Program-made: the position numbers and the translations under genes | The notes under the pieces: generated by a model | Told to the model about the DNA's origin: nothing | The model's input: the letters and a program-made list of their open reading frames with translations, nothing else | The model's database searches: none | Part shown: positions 1 to 12,565 of the stretch, piece by piece | Numbering within the stretch: position 1 is the first letter of the stretch | Layout: each line of letters begins with the position of its first letter | NCBI GenBank assembly: GCA_964058805.1 | Contig: CAXKVV010000246.1 | Span: 1-64,000, forward strand | DNA length: 64,000 bases | Direction of reading: 5' to 3' | Source: Schoenoplectus triqueter | Taxonomy: Eukaryota; Streptophyta; Magnoliopsida; Poales; Cyperaceae

Positions 1-179
1 TTTGCATCTTCAATTACATTCAATATGTCTAAACTTTTGTGTAGTATCTCCTATATCATAAGCATTCGACAATCGCTTAGTGAGAGATAGATCGTAGTTG
101 AGACAAAACCTAATTTTTTTATTCCACAATCTAAATGTAATGTCATCTTTGCTTCTCACATAGAGATGCTCATTCTACT

Positions 180-793
180 TAGGGCTGTAATTGAGTCGAG
201 TTTGAGAAAGTTGGATTTTAAGTTCAGCTCATGAAAGTATAAATCGAGAAGCTGAGCTCGTAAAACACTATGAAATGAAAGACTGAGCTCAAACTCGACT
301 CGTCACATTTCGAGCTAACTCACGAGCTGGGTCACGAGACAATATTTGTATGTTAATTCGATTTGACATTTAAGTTTGATACATCTATAAATTATTAGAT
401 TGGTATATCTATGATGTTGGTATAAGAGTTGTTACAAAATTGATATATCAACAAACTATGCTTTCATTGTCATCTTTGTTGCACTAATTTGAACGGGTGG
501 ACTGACAAAAATTATTGGGTTGGATATATAAGTCGAGTTATGAGCGAGTAAAAGGCACTGCTAAGCCGCTAATATAGTAAGAGAGAATGAGAGAGTAGGT
601 TATCGGATAGAATCTGTTGAAAAAAATGCATAATTAAACTATTGTTATTCGAGTCAAATCAATTCTAAATCAAACTCAGCTATTTTAACTACTGAGTCAA
701 ATTAGCTCAAATCAAATTAACTCAAATCAAATTAGTTGGAGGCCGAATCAATTCTAAACTGAATCACAAACCCGATATTTTTATACAACCTTA
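180..793. mobile_element. Non-autonomous hAT-type element (614 bp)
   Basis: The left end reads TAGGGCTGTAA and the right end, reverse-complemented, reads TAAGGTTGTATAA, giving imperfect terminal inverted repeats. The flanks ATTCTACT (172-179) and GTTCTACT (794-801) match at 7 of 8 positions, as expected for an aged 8-bp hAT target-site duplication. The interior is rich in GAGCTC/ACTCGA words and has no transposase frame. The superfamily call rests on duplication length and short TIRs. Confidence 0.6.
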
Positions 794-801
794 GTTCTAC
801 T

Positions 802-2113
802 TGTGTCATGGAGGAACAAGTCTCTCATTTAAAAATGGTCTCTTTCTCTTTTTCTCTCTCGATGTCCCAAACGTTAATGTTTTGTCTCACACAATCTCCT
901 ATTAACATGTGTATATGAACCTTTTCAGTCCCTCATATGGACTGAGCCACAAATGACCTAAAACCATCCAAATCCAACACCTTTATTCCCGATTTCATTT
1001 CCCTTTATTTTGGATCAAATATATATATATTTTTTTGTTAAAGATAAAAGTCTAAATAATTCAAATTTAAATGTTCATAAATAATTCATTATTCAGGTTT
1101 TGAATATATGACCTTCACATAGAGGGTATTACATTTGTTACTAAATCAAAAAATGATTCTTAGTTTAGACCAAAATTTTGTTACAACTAATGTACTTTTG
1201 AATGAAATATCTACTTTCTTATCCAATTAAGAAAAATAGTCCCAGCAAGCTTCTTTAATTAAATGTTCTGCTTTCTTTTTTGTACCTCATCCTCTCTCGT
1301 GAGTTCAATCCAACAAAACTATAAAAGTATCAACGAAAGTGAAAAAAACGATAAAGGAAAAGAGTATAATAGCACGCGAACTTGATACCAAGTATCTGAC
1401 CAGGCTTATTCCATAAAAAAAGAACCTATTACAGGAGGGGAAAAAAAGAAATAAATTCACATGTGCATGATGTCTACATGATATGATTATAGAATATGAC
1501 TTGGATCATGATTTATGAACTTTTCCTTGTGAAGCTAGTATGACAATAATCAACATAACTTTAAAAACATGAGAATATACCAATTGCCTCGTTTCCAATC
1601 TTAGAAAGAATGGAGACGCCCATTGGAATAAGTACTTGGAACATGAGAATATGCTATTTATTATAATAAATTAATTTGGATGCAGAGATGTCGAAATTGA
1701 AATTGAAGCTTATTATTTCCGCTGTTCAATAATCTCTAAAAACACATTATTCGGTTTCTGAGTTAACAGATAGGTATCTGCTATTTAACAATTTTTTTTG
1801 AAATTAAACTAATTAGTATACCAATTGAATGCAAACATTTTTTTTTGCTTTTTCCGCATTTGTTCCCGTTATATTGTTGCTTGTAAGCAATTAATCAGCA
1901 TGAAGAAGTTGATCTCACAAAAAAAACATGGAGAATTTGAGATAGAATATTTCCTTTGAAAGAGTTGATTTTTTTTTGGGAGAAAATCTTGTGAGCGTAG
2001 AACAATAAAAAGGGAAAGAGTCATGTTTTGAAAATTGTACAACTTTTCAGAACGTCTTTTTCTAGCTAGCATATGATATAACTTCATCAATCCAGTTAAT
2101 TTATCAATAGTAA
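802..2113. other. Intergenic, no gene seen
   Basis: AT-rich DNA with poly-A/T runs and no frame of recognisable composition. The stretch 1-179 at the window edge is similar. Nothing here could be assigned. Confidence 0.5.
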
Positions 2114-2229
2114 AAAAATCAGAGTAATTGATATATGATTAGAAAAATCAGAGTAATTGATATATGATAAGAAAAATCAGAGTAATTGATATATGATAAG
2201 AAAAATCAGAGTAATTGATATATGATTAG
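2114..2229. repeat. Four-copy 29-bp tandem repeat
   Basis: The unit begins AAAAATCAGAGTAATTG and recurs at 2114, 2143, 2172 and 2201. Copies differ only near the end of the unit (GATTAG versus GATAAG). The near identity suggests recent expansion. Confidence 0.9.
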
Positions 2230-3292
2230 TAATTACCACTTATTCTTTGAATAGTTGTGTATATTGATAGAATATGTTTTTTTAAACAAGAAAAGTGAAC
2301 TTTTTGTGGGCTTTATCTTTTGAATAATGGATATGCATTTTGCATGTATGAGGTCTTTGATTTCTTTTTCTTTTTTTTAAAAAAAAGAGAAAAAAAAAGT
2401 AAAAAGCAAAAGAAGATATGTTGGACCCATTTTTTTTCTTGGATGGAAACAAAAAACTTTGCAGTTAGGGCAGTTAAGGTAACCTTTTCTTGGAAATTTT
2501 TGTCATACAGTGAGGTTTCTCTTAAAATCAGTTAGAATCTTCACTTTGTATTATTGCCATTTCTAAGAGATCCATTAGAGCAAGACATAGACAATGACAT
2601 AGCACATTAGTAACATTTCATTAAAATAAGAAATTGGGTAAGGCAAAGTTCAAACGATTTTTCAACAATGAAACTATATGGAGTCGGAGCTCTCAACTAC
2701 ACAGCTACCCTGAAATCAATACTGACCTACTTTCAGTGAATTAATAATATTTAAAATATAAAGCGGCTTAATGTTATTTTACTCTTTCTTGTTTGCATTT
2801 CATAGCATTAATTGTATTCAGAGACTTATTATTATTTTCTTTATTTTGTGATACATCCTTTCCTTCTTTTCATTCATTTATTATTATTATTTTTATTTTT
2901 TTTTTGTAAATGAAGTGATCCTGAACTGGTTTTTTTCACTTTATGAAAGCCCATAAAACACAGTTGTATTGTATCATAATGATGTGTTTGTGTATATCCT
3001 AGTTCTACAACAAGCCCACAATTGTTCATATCACCTTTACGAAGGAAAATGACCATAGTATGTGAATTTGGGCTTTTGAATTCAGGAAAATCGAAAGAAC
3101 TTAGAAAAACAACAAGTGAATAATCCTCTCTTTCATTTTAGCCGTGGTCACGCTTTGGTCGCTCCAATATATATATATATATAAATGCTCTGATGAACTG
3201 GGCTGATGGGCCTTGATTTTAACAATACTCCGTGAAGAAACCTAAGAAATGTTAGGGTCCTAAACGAAACAAATTGAGAATGGATAGTAAAA
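2230..3292. other. Intergenic, no gene seen
   Basis: AT-rich sequence with short poly-purine and poly-pyrimidine tracts and an (AT)n run near 3168-3183. A 71-codon plus-strand frame near 2320-2535 is mostly Phe/Lys from homopolymers and is not a credible gene. Confidence 0.45.
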
Positions 3293-3667
3293 TTCAATAG
3301 GCTAGGTTAACTCAAAAAATATATAAAATTATTTTAAAATTTTAATTTATCATCTTCATTAAATTTTTTATATGAAAATCTCATGGGATGCAAAAATTTG
3401 GAGCGTTTTGAGGTTTTTAAGTCATCATTTTTAATTTATAAAAATAATGTTCAAATATTAAATATATTATTATTTTTTTAGAGCTGATTTTCAAAAATTA
3501 AAAACCATGATTTAAAAAACTCAAAACACTCCAAATTTTTGCATCCCAATAGATTTTCATATAAAGAATTTAATGAGAATGATAAATTAAAATTTTGAGA
3601 TGATTTGATATACTTTTTGAGTTAAGCTCACGGTATCTTTACTCTCTCTCTCTCTCGCTCTCTCTCT

Positions 3668-3703
<36 letters not shown>
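3293..3703. mobile_element. Inverted-repeat MITE, family A, copy 1
   Basis: The two halves are reverse complements. The left half carries CATGGGATGCAAAAATTTGG near 3384-3403 and the right half carries CCAAATTTTTGCATCCCA near 3531-3548. The right end runs through AAGCTCACGGTATCT into (CT)n and then (TA)n. The outermost part of the left end looks truncated. The same sequence recurs near 30.8 kb and, more decayed, near 53.2 kb. Confidence 0.7.
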
Positions 3704-3704
<1 letters not shown>

Positions 3705-4060
3705 TGAGTCGGATATGGATTTAATTTTTTGATCCGAATTTAGTCGGGTTGGGTTCGGGTCAACCCGACCCGATCCGACTAATTATGTTTTTGGAAGTTA
3801 TTTTGTGATTTAATACTAATTAAAACTTAAATATACACTAATATTGATTAATTATAAATTAATCAATATTTTATTACTTAAATTTATATAAAAATAATTA
3901 ATTATTTTATACGGGTCAGATCGGGTCGATCAGTGACCCGTCGGGTCGGGTATGGGTCAAGATTTTTTGATCCGAATTTAATCGGTTTAGGTTAAGAAAA
4001 ATAATAAAATAATGTGATCCAACTCGAAACCGACCCGACCCATTGACACCCCTAAAAAAA
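3704..4060. mobile_element. Degenerate GGGTCGGGT-type element
   Basis: The interior repeats GGGTCGGGT/ACCCGACCC words and the right end is ATTGACACCCCTA. Plant hAT MITEs often end in the reverse complement, TAGGGGTGTCAAT. The left terminus is lost in the neighbouring (TA)n tract and no target duplication could be read, so the boundaries are approximate. Confidence 0.4.
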
Positions 4061-4440
4061 AATATATATATATATATATAATAAAATAAATATTTATATT
4101 AATAATAAATATTTACAATATATATTTATTAATATTATTAATAATAATATTATATATAAATAAAATTTTTGACAACTGGTACTATTTTATGAATAAAATT
4201 TTATAATATATGTTTTATTTAAATATATATAATAGAGTATAAAATCATACCATATCTATATACACATCATTTAAATATAAATATAGATAATTAATATTTG
4301 AATATGAATGATATATTTATGATTAATTTTTAAATACAAGGCTAAACAGATAAATATTATCTGCTTTATTGACACCCCTATAAATTGCCGAATGAATCAA
4401 TCAATGTTCAAAAATCAGCAAGAGCAGTTCAGCAACGAGG
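4061..4440. other. AT-rich spacer
   Basis: Almost pure A/T with TA and AAT runs. A second ATTGACACCCCTA motif near 4368-4380 hints at another decayed MITE end. No gene is seen. Confidence 0.4.
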
Positions 4441-5074
4441 AAGAAAAAAAGAAGAGAACTTGAGTTCAAATATTTCCAAAATATAAGGGCCATATTTCGA
4501 ACGTGATTTCTTCTTATATGGGGAAATTATAATTTATAAGGTTATATCTGAAAAAGTTCTCTGACAAAATGTTCGCCTCTTACAATTCAAAAAGTAGGTC
4601 TCAGACTCTCAGTGTCATTTTCCGATTCAATTTTCCACCGGAAAGAGAATCCCATATCCATTCAACCAAGCCAATTCTAGGGTCAATGCGGAACAAGAAA
4701 CCCTTGCTATTTTTTCAGTTAGAGAATCGAAATTCAAGTCATTATTTATAAAATCGATCATCTGTTAAGAAGAGAAAAAGGAAGTTGGTTAGCAAGAGGT
4801 ACGATTTCAATTAGTTCAATCCAAACCTCGAAGCGCCCATATTGGAAGAAAGAGGAAAGAAGAGGAATCAAAGAATATCCTAGATGATCATCTTTACAGC
4901 TTTCGAAGAGGCGAGGTCTGAGATATAGTGGGAAAAGCAACTCTCTAACAGATAAATCCAAAAGAAAATAAAATAGAGAGAATTGTGGATTCTCCTTGTT
5001 TCGCTGCTCTCAGTTCGCTCTGTCTTCCGACAAAGAAGGCAACAATAGATTTGATTGGGAGGATCATATTTCAA
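4441..5074 (+). promoter_or_regulatory. Presumed promoter and 5' leader of the ICMT gene
   Basis: This stretch immediately precedes the ICMT start and is less AT-extreme than its left neighbour. The reading frame is open upstream to 4985, but that extension does not resemble the family N-terminus, so it is treated as leader. The transcription start cannot be placed from the sequence. Confidence 0.3.
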
Positions 5075-7393
5075 ATGGATGATGCATTGATGAGCTATTC
5101 TGCAATTCGTCAGATTTCACAGTTTCTTGGAGCAATAGTGTTCTTCCACGTGTCAGAATACCTCCTCGCCATCTTCTTCCATGGTCGCTCCAATGTCTCA
5201 TGTTCATGTCAGAATTCTTTTCCTCTATACATGCTATAGTTTGCTACTATTGTTTGGTACCGACTTTTTTGTTGCAAGCTGATAAAGTTGCCTTATAATC
5301 TGAGAATTTAGTACTCCATTAATCAAACCTAGGTTTGATTTAATGATTGAATTAGGATAAATTTAACTTAAAACGAGCTCGACTTAAGAACTAAAATCTG
5401 GTGTTATTTACTATATTGGTTATATACTTTAATCATGCCGAAATTTTAGACAATGAGCTTATAGATTGAGTAAAGCCACTGTATCTTTGAACAAACAAGC
5501 AGAAGAATGCCTTTTTATTAAAAAAAAAACAGATACATATTTGTGAAAGATTCATGTGAAAACCCAAGAATATTAAAAAAGAAACAAAAAATAAACTGGT
5601 ACCAGATCTCAACTTGAACACACATGCTTCCTAGACCAGATTCTTAACCCTGACAGTAATTGTTTTAACACAGAAGAGCCCTCAACCATATGTACCAAGG
5701 ATGTCTTTTGGCACTCCTATCCAAATAAACATAAACCAGTTAGCAACCACTAGGTACTCACAGATTCACATCCACAAAGTAGCGCAATCTCATGAACCAA
5801 TCTAAGCTGTGCATTCATTTTGCAAGGCTCAGGCCCGTACCTGAGACTGTTTAAGCTGCAGGTAATTTTGATTGAGCTTACATTAAGCAACTAATCTGGC
5901 TTCGCATTATGCAGAAATTATGTTCTTTTCTCAATTTTACTGCACTAAATATATTCTTTGGATCTAACAAACTGAACTCATGTACTGCTCAAAATACAGT
6001 CACTCTTTCTGAACTTGACATGACATATTGCACCTAGGTAATATTAATTGAATGATTATCTTTTATTGTAACACCCATATAGAGATGAAATCTAGTGAGG
6101 GTTTGTACTCTGAAAGTGTGAATTAATAAATTTTACCTCTGATGTTACTGCAGCATTTCTAATTAGCAAACATTATGCTATAGCTATGGGTTTTGCACTA
6201 GTCGAATATATAGTGGAAATAACTCTCTTCCCACAATGGAAGGAGATTTGGTTCATTTCCAGTTGTGGTCTTTTAATGATATTAATTGGAGAAGTGATTC
6301 GAAAGTCCGCGATTGTGACAGCAGGACGTTCGTTTACTCACTTGATCAGAATTTATTATGAAGAACAGCATGTGCTTATTACACATGGAATTTATAGGTA
6401 ATTAGTTATTGGTGTATTTTAGTTCAGTGTGTTGTTACCTTACCTGATTTGATACAATTATTAGATCAAACATGCAAGTATTCATGTCCTACAAGTCAAG
6501 GAATTTATATGGACGACACTATTCCATTTTTTAAAGAAAACAACATATCAGTCTAGGTCGAGACTGAAACTTTTGTCATGCATGGAACTTTTACCGGGCA
6601 CAAGTTTGTCCAGTTAATCTTGATGTATGTCCTTTGGTTGGGTTATCATTTTGGTAACATAGTGTTAATTTACATGTATCAGTTGAAGCTCTTCTGTCCC
6701 CTAGTTAGCATGTTAGTACTGTACAGTTAGAAGAACCATTACCAAAATAAGAGATGAATATCCAAATAATTTACATTTAAATTATATGCACACACTTTCT
6801 AATGACAGCATGTTAACAATTGCATTGTACAGTATAATGAGGCATCCAAGTTATTGTGGATTCTTTATATGGGCAATTGGGACTCAGGTCATGCTTTGCA
6901 ATCCAATTTCTGTAGTTGGTTTTGTGTTAGCTTTATGGCACTTCTTCTCCAAGCGAATACCGTATCCTAAGATTTTGTATCAGTATATGATGTAAAATAA
7001 CTAGCACAGCACACTGAGCTCCATAGAACAAATAGAATTCCTGCTCAACTTTTGTGTGATGCTGTTGTGAAACTTTTATTGAGTTCAACTGTTTCAGCAT
7101 ATGTTCTGTTGAAAACAACCCCTGAGTAAGCACTACCAGAAAAGCATTGAAACAAAAGTTCAAATTAAAACTAACTAAAAACTAGGTTGTTGAACAAAAT
7201 CACAAAACTAACAATATGAATGATGGTTATGTAGAATTCAGGTACAGGCAATCCAAATTATGGTTTAATACTTGGTTTTAGTTAATCTTTAACAGAAAAC
7301 AGATATGAGGAATTTTTCTTGAGACAGTTCTTTGGACGTGACTACATAGAATACTCAAGAAAAGTGCCTTCTGGTCTTCCCTTCATCAAATGA
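5075..7393 (+). CDS. ICMT: Isoprenylcysteine carboxyl methyltransferase (ICMT/STE14 type)
   Basis: ICMT methylates the C-terminal prenylcysteine of CaaX proteins with S-adenosylmethionine at the ER membrane. Four exons join in phase: 5075-5207, 6154-6397, 6833-6961 and 7303-7393, each with GT-AG borders, giving 198 aa (plant ICMT is about 197). Hydrophobic helices are visible at residues 17-35 and in the segment after SSFLISKHYA (from about 45). The conserved C-terminal half contains GRSFTHLI, then IMRHPSY (127-133), GTQVMLCNPIS, RIPYEE (167-172) and QFFGRDYIEYSRKVPSG, matching the family's SAM- and substrate-binding core. ATG 5075 was chosen because it aligns with the family N-terminus; the in-frame codon at 4985 would add 30 residues with no family match. 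No frameshift or lost motif is seen. Its 3' end faces the RING gene. Confidence 0.93.
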
Positions 7394-8168
7394 GGTAAAC
7401 CCTGATTTATTACACATTTAGCTTTGAGTTATCCTTCAAATATTTGCTCGTAGTTTGGACATCTGATGCTTTTATAATTGTCAGCTGTCAGCTCCTGGTT
7501 TTTTTCTCAAACACTGAAGTACTTGTGTCTTTAGTAATTTTCCAACTGTGCATTTTACAGACCTTGTATTTTAATGCATAATGGTTAATTTATAGATTGA
7601 AAAGTAATGTGATTCCAATAAATTCAACAGATTGGAGGGAGCTAAAGTTCATATATTGCAGTTGTTATAGTGTCTTTGATGAAGTTTGGAGTTGTGGTTC
7701 TAGCCTATTGGAGGGTTTTTATACTCTTTGGATTGTTAAATTGTTTCTTTTTTTTTTATTCATATAACAGTTTTGGTAGCTTCGTATTGTAGCAATAGAA
7801 TGTAACGCTGCATTTTAGTATTTAGTTTAAAAATTCCGATCCTGCTATTTTCTTCATACTAAGAAAAGTGCATTGTAATATTTTCACCTGAGTTTGTAGC
7901 CTGCTATCGTAAAATGCATAACATCATATGAACATAAATTATCAGAAATAGTAAAATATGCAAAAATCATATTCATTGAAAAAAAAAAATTCTGCTTTCT
8001 TAACTGGATGCTTCAATGTACAGATCATAGAAAATTGAAAAAAAAGGTAAAAAAACAGAAGTATGCTAACGTATGTTTTGGTTTCTAATTCTGAAAGTAG
8101 AAGTATCTGTCTGTGTACAAAAAGATTGAGAAATTGCGAAATGATCCCTTAATTTTTACAAATTGGGT
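7394..8168. other. Convergent intergenic/3' UTR region
   Basis: This separates the stop codons of the ICMT (+) and RING (-) genes and must hold both 3' UTRs and polyadenylation sites. It is AT-rich with an A-run near 7980-7990. No further gene is seen. Confidence 0.5.
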
Positions 8169-10561
8169 TTAGGATGAGAAAGAGGCTAATGCTTTGCAAA
8201 TGGGGCACCAATTTTTCAGCTGGAGCCATTGATGAATACAGTTTACATGGTAGTAATGGCTACAAGACATCTTTGCCACCTCTTCTCCAAAATTATACTC
8301 CTCCTGGAAATAAACAAATAACAAAACTCAGCAACAGCAGTGATGATTAATAAGTTCGATTTGACTGATAGAATTTTGAGAAATCCTTATATCATGGATC
8401 AGACTAATACATAATAATTGGCTCTGAATTATATAATCAAGTGGCCAACACAGAGAGTTAATCCACTTCTACTTCGATTTACTGAAGTCATTACCAAAAG
8501 AATAATTTATTTGAAGATTGATATAATCCATGTTTTCTGGCAAGGATTATTAAGGGGAGAGATCATTATAAAACAAGATTTCTTTTTGTTAGCAGTATCA
8601 TTCCTTGTCTTCTTTAAATAAAGTGCTTTTCTTGGAAATACTATGTAAAACATGCTTTTTAACCAAGAATGGCAATGGATGTCTTCTGCGAATACTGTTA
8701 TAAAATATAAACAAATATTACCTGACAAACAATGCACTTGATATCACCTTCTTCTTTTGTGCCGAGCAAATTTGAGCATGACGTTTTTTGTACGTAGAGG
8801 CTTGTTGCAAGGCATTCTGACAGGGCAGCATCTGACAACCCAGTATTTACTGTCCCGATTCTCTCACAGAAGGCTAATAACTCCTGTACCCAACATAATA
8901 ATAGTGAGATTTTGCACAATCAATACATAAATATAGTTTAGTTATCAATGCATCATCGTACATGACCCCAAACCTGAGGTCATCAATTGGCCCCAGACCC
9001 TACTATTAATAGTTAATGACACCTGACTGGAACAATGGTTCTGGTACATACAGAAATTTTGATTTCTGACTAAAGACAGAAAGCTCATGCGAATGGGGCT
9101 GTCAATAGATTTGATTCAATCAGAATTCAGATCCATGTATATATCTGTACCAATTGAAGGTATCAGGGTTTGGCAAGCCACTGGCCTCACTATAAGGAAT
9201 TATTGAATAAAGATCCATATCCATTACCTTAGCAGTTCTCAAAATGGATTCAAATTTTATTTTGCGTATTTTAGCAAAATAGTTTAAACAACGAAAGGCA
9301 CACTGTAGTAAAGGACATCATCAGTCCATGATACAGAAACTTCATTTTTTTGGACATAACCAAAAATAGTAAATTGCTCAAATACAAAAAATGTACCTAA
9401 TGTTAACAATAAGAAAACTATTTAAGTATATATAATATATAACTAATCAGATTCATATAGAATTTCCAGAATCAGTTCTGGCTTGATCAAATGTGAATCT
9501 AATTAGTTAGTGGCAATTATCGGAGACAGCCAAGGAGCCAATCATGTTGATTCTAATCAGGTTATCTAAAAAATGAATGCCCATAAAGACCCTAAATATT
9601 ATTGACAATGGTGAATTAAATAAATTAAAAAAATCTAAATGAATTAAAAAAAAGTAACCTCATATGACATGTCATCAATATCCATTCTCATCTCTCTGTG
9701 ACGATCAGGCCAGCTTTGGTCATCAAGAAATGAACTTGTTTCCTGATCTAAGAATCTCTAAAATTACATAAGTACCCTTCATTACTTCCCACAATTTACA
9801 GATATATTATTTCCAGTCAACTTTAGTTTAAATAAGGATTACCAATCCATCTACCAAGGATTATCATAGTAATCATGTAGGGTTCAGACCAAACAGGAAT
9901 GGCAACAAACTACACAGGCACACTAATAAGTTGGTTCATTGTTGACTTCCTATATATTTTGACAAGGAAAAACATTAAATTCACAACAGAAAAAGAGAGA
10001 GACCTCTGAGGTATCATCTATGTTAAAATTCCAATATGCCATATCATCTTCAGTACTTGTATGTGACAAATTGACGCCCCTTTGTCCATAATACGGTGAT
10101 ACTCTTCTACCATTAGCACGAAACCCGCTGCCATGCGAACGGCTGCTTCTCTCCTGATCAGATAATATCTCATCCCCATTTCCTCCCAATCTCTCCTCTT
10201 GCCTTTTTCTGACTGTACTGCTGCTGCTACCACTCCTAGAATTTCCGTTTCTACCCCTCAAAGATCCCTGTATTTGTGAAACTGTCCTTGTTAAGCTGCT
10301 TACTCTTTTGTTTATTTTAGCTGCCAAGTTTACATTATTGCCCCTTTTTTCAGCATTGGAGGATGAATTTGTTCTTTTAGAAGATTCTGAGTTGCACTTC
10401 TGAGAAGAGTGTAAATGAACTTGCTTGCATTTTTTAGCAGAATCTTGGTTACGCTTGTTGCTGTTGCTAGGGGTTTCCTTTTCATCTCTATAAACGAGGA
10501 TCGAGCCAGCTCTTGTCAGAATTAGACCTCCAACTGTTCTTCTTCCCATATGTTCTTCCAT
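8169..10561 (-). CDS. RING-H2 E3 ubiquitin ligase (RHG1A/MBR-like RING family)
   Basis: Four coding exons on the minus strand, 10561-10004, 9742-9659, 8883-8722 and 8303-8169, all join in phase 0 with GT-AG borders and give 312 aa. The N-terminus MEEHMGRRTVGGLI is family-like. The middle (about 30-180) is Ser/Asn/Arg-rich and probably disordered. The segment HREMRMDIDDMSYEELLAF (about 200-219) and ERIGTVNTGLSD match the conserved helix before the RING in this plant subfamily. The RING-H2 ligands are C264, C267, C282, H284, H287, C290, C301 and C304 (C-x2-C-x14-C-x-H-x2-H-x2-C-x10-C-x2-C). W294 lies where E2-contacting residues occur. The expected role is ubiquitin transfer from an E2 to unknown targets. 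The exact orthologue cannot be named. Confidence 0.9.
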
Positions 10562-12430
10562 GTTTCAATTTCAAAAAATTATTGAAAACAATTTGCAGGT
10601 TTTTGGGGCTTCTGATTGTAAATTGATGGCAATTGTTAGTTCTGCATTGAAATTTCATAAAAGAGTTAGAAAGAAAATGATATACCAGCTTTTTCCTCCT
10701 TGTTGATTCTATTACAGGTTAGGTTTTCTTAATAGTTACTCATAAGAAAACCAAAAAAAAAAAGAACACGAAGACGAGAGAATGCAACAGAAAATTAGGC
10801 AAAAATTAAGGCCATAATTTACGGAATACAAGACTTTACAAGCATCATTCATATTCTAAGCCCAACGCTAGTTCTAAAGAGAGAGAGAGAGAACATACCA
10901 GCTGATTATATGAAAAAGCATACAACTTATAAGGCGCATATCATCATTTTCTTATCAAATTGGTTTGCCAGAAAGAATTCAAGTTGGGTTCGTTTTAATA
11001 TATATATATAACTTATCTCCTTCTTATTTAAAAATTTTCCCATCATTCCCTAAACAAAATTTCATTTTTAAAGCAACCTTTACCTACAACTGGCTGAACC
11101 TTTAAGATGGAGGCCCACAACTGAACGACAGAGACCTAACACTTCAAGCTTCAAATAAATTTAAATTAAATAAGGCACAAGCTTGCCATAATCTGAACAT
11201 TCACAAAGGATATAATAAACTATTAGTAATAGTAATTATTACCTATCACGATCAATTTTAGTAGACTAAGCAAAAAGAAAGGGAGAGAAGAACTCTTATT
11301 AGTTTAACCTTCTAGGGAACGAGAGTCTGCATATAGATTATAAAAGACTTCCTGTTTTGGAATAAAAGAAAAAAAAAATAAAAAAAAGAATATCAACGCC
11401 AGAAAATGAAAAAGTACATCAAAGCCAGAACATATAATCAAACTTAAGCTCGCAATTATACAAAATTCCAAACAGCCAACCAGAAATTAAATCTAATTAC
11501 TTTTCCATCAACAATTAAAATCAAACTTAAGTAATTTTATTGCATATATAACAAAGTTAAAAGACGATAAAAACTACCCAATAACTTCCTTTTCTTATCC
11601 TGACATGATATCCAGCTATAATTTCTTTCGATAAGGGGCCTTCATAATAAAACATGAATCAACGATGTAAACAAACATAACAATAAGCTCAAAATATAAA
11701 TTATACTTAACTTAGACTCCGGAATGATTTCAGACTCATATTTATAAAAAAATAATTTAAAGCTACACAAATATTAACAGAGATAGTAATTTTCTTTATC
11801 ATATTTAGAAAAACTAAACAGATAAATATAAAGGAGAATTCAACGGAACTTCATCTAGGACATACAAAAGGAAAAAAGAAAACCTATCAAAAGGAAAAAC
11901 AAACTTAAGTACATAATACATATCAAAAGGAAAAAGAAAACCTATAAATCATGTCGTAAGTTTAGGACATACAAAATTAATTAAGAGAACAATCCATTAA
12001 AGCTTAGGCCTCTTCTTTTGCAAACCATCACAAGCCCGCGAAATCTTCATCAAAGTTAGAACTGAACCAGAAAAGCAAAGCAAAAGTCAACCAGGATGAG
12101 AGAACCTTTACCTTGCTAAAATAAACCACCTTTCCCTCTTCCTCTTGCCTACCAAAAGCCCACACGGAAAGCTAAACGAAATAGGAGATGACACGCGATC
12201 ACAATAAGTTTCAAATTGGGATAGAAATCGACAAGAGAGGAACTATTTGGGCTGTTTCAGTCAATTTAAGATTTTGGAATTGGGAATAGGAGGAGACCGG
12301 GTAGGATTGGAGGTTTGTTGTGGCAACTTAATTCGCTTCTTGTTTCATTCAAAGGGAAGAGAGAATTGGAGGCGTCTTGTTTAAATACGGCGACTTAAAT
12401 TTCTCTTATTTTGTCAGAGATAAAAGGTAT
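10562..12430 (-). promoter_or_regulatory. Long 5' leader (with intron) and promoter of the RING gene
   Basis: No coding frame exists between the RING start codon and about 12.4 kb, yet the far end looks like a gene start. On the minus strand a TATTTAAA box lies near 12381-12389, followed by a pyrimidine-rich leader (CCAATTCTCTCTTCCC). Members of this RING family often have introns in the 5' UTR, so the stretch is read as leader exon(s) plus intron(s). UTR splice sites were not fixed. Confidence 0.4.
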
Positions 12431-12565
12431 TTCTTAGCTGAACCTGGTTTATATTTAGGTGAACTGGAATGTCCAGTTCTTTCCTTCGGCCAAGGAAAGA
12501 TATTTTGATGTAAATCATCAAAATACAAATCGTCATTTCAGATTCTGTGTTTTAAGTGAGATTCA

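Noticed and set aside
2114..2229. CRISPR-like appearance of the 29-bp repeat
   Set aside because: The copies abut with no spacers, and the setting is a plant nuclear genome with introns.
4985..5074. Upstream start for ICMT adding 30 residues
   Set aside because: The extension has no family match, while the ATG at 5075 aligns with the usual ICMT N-terminus and length.
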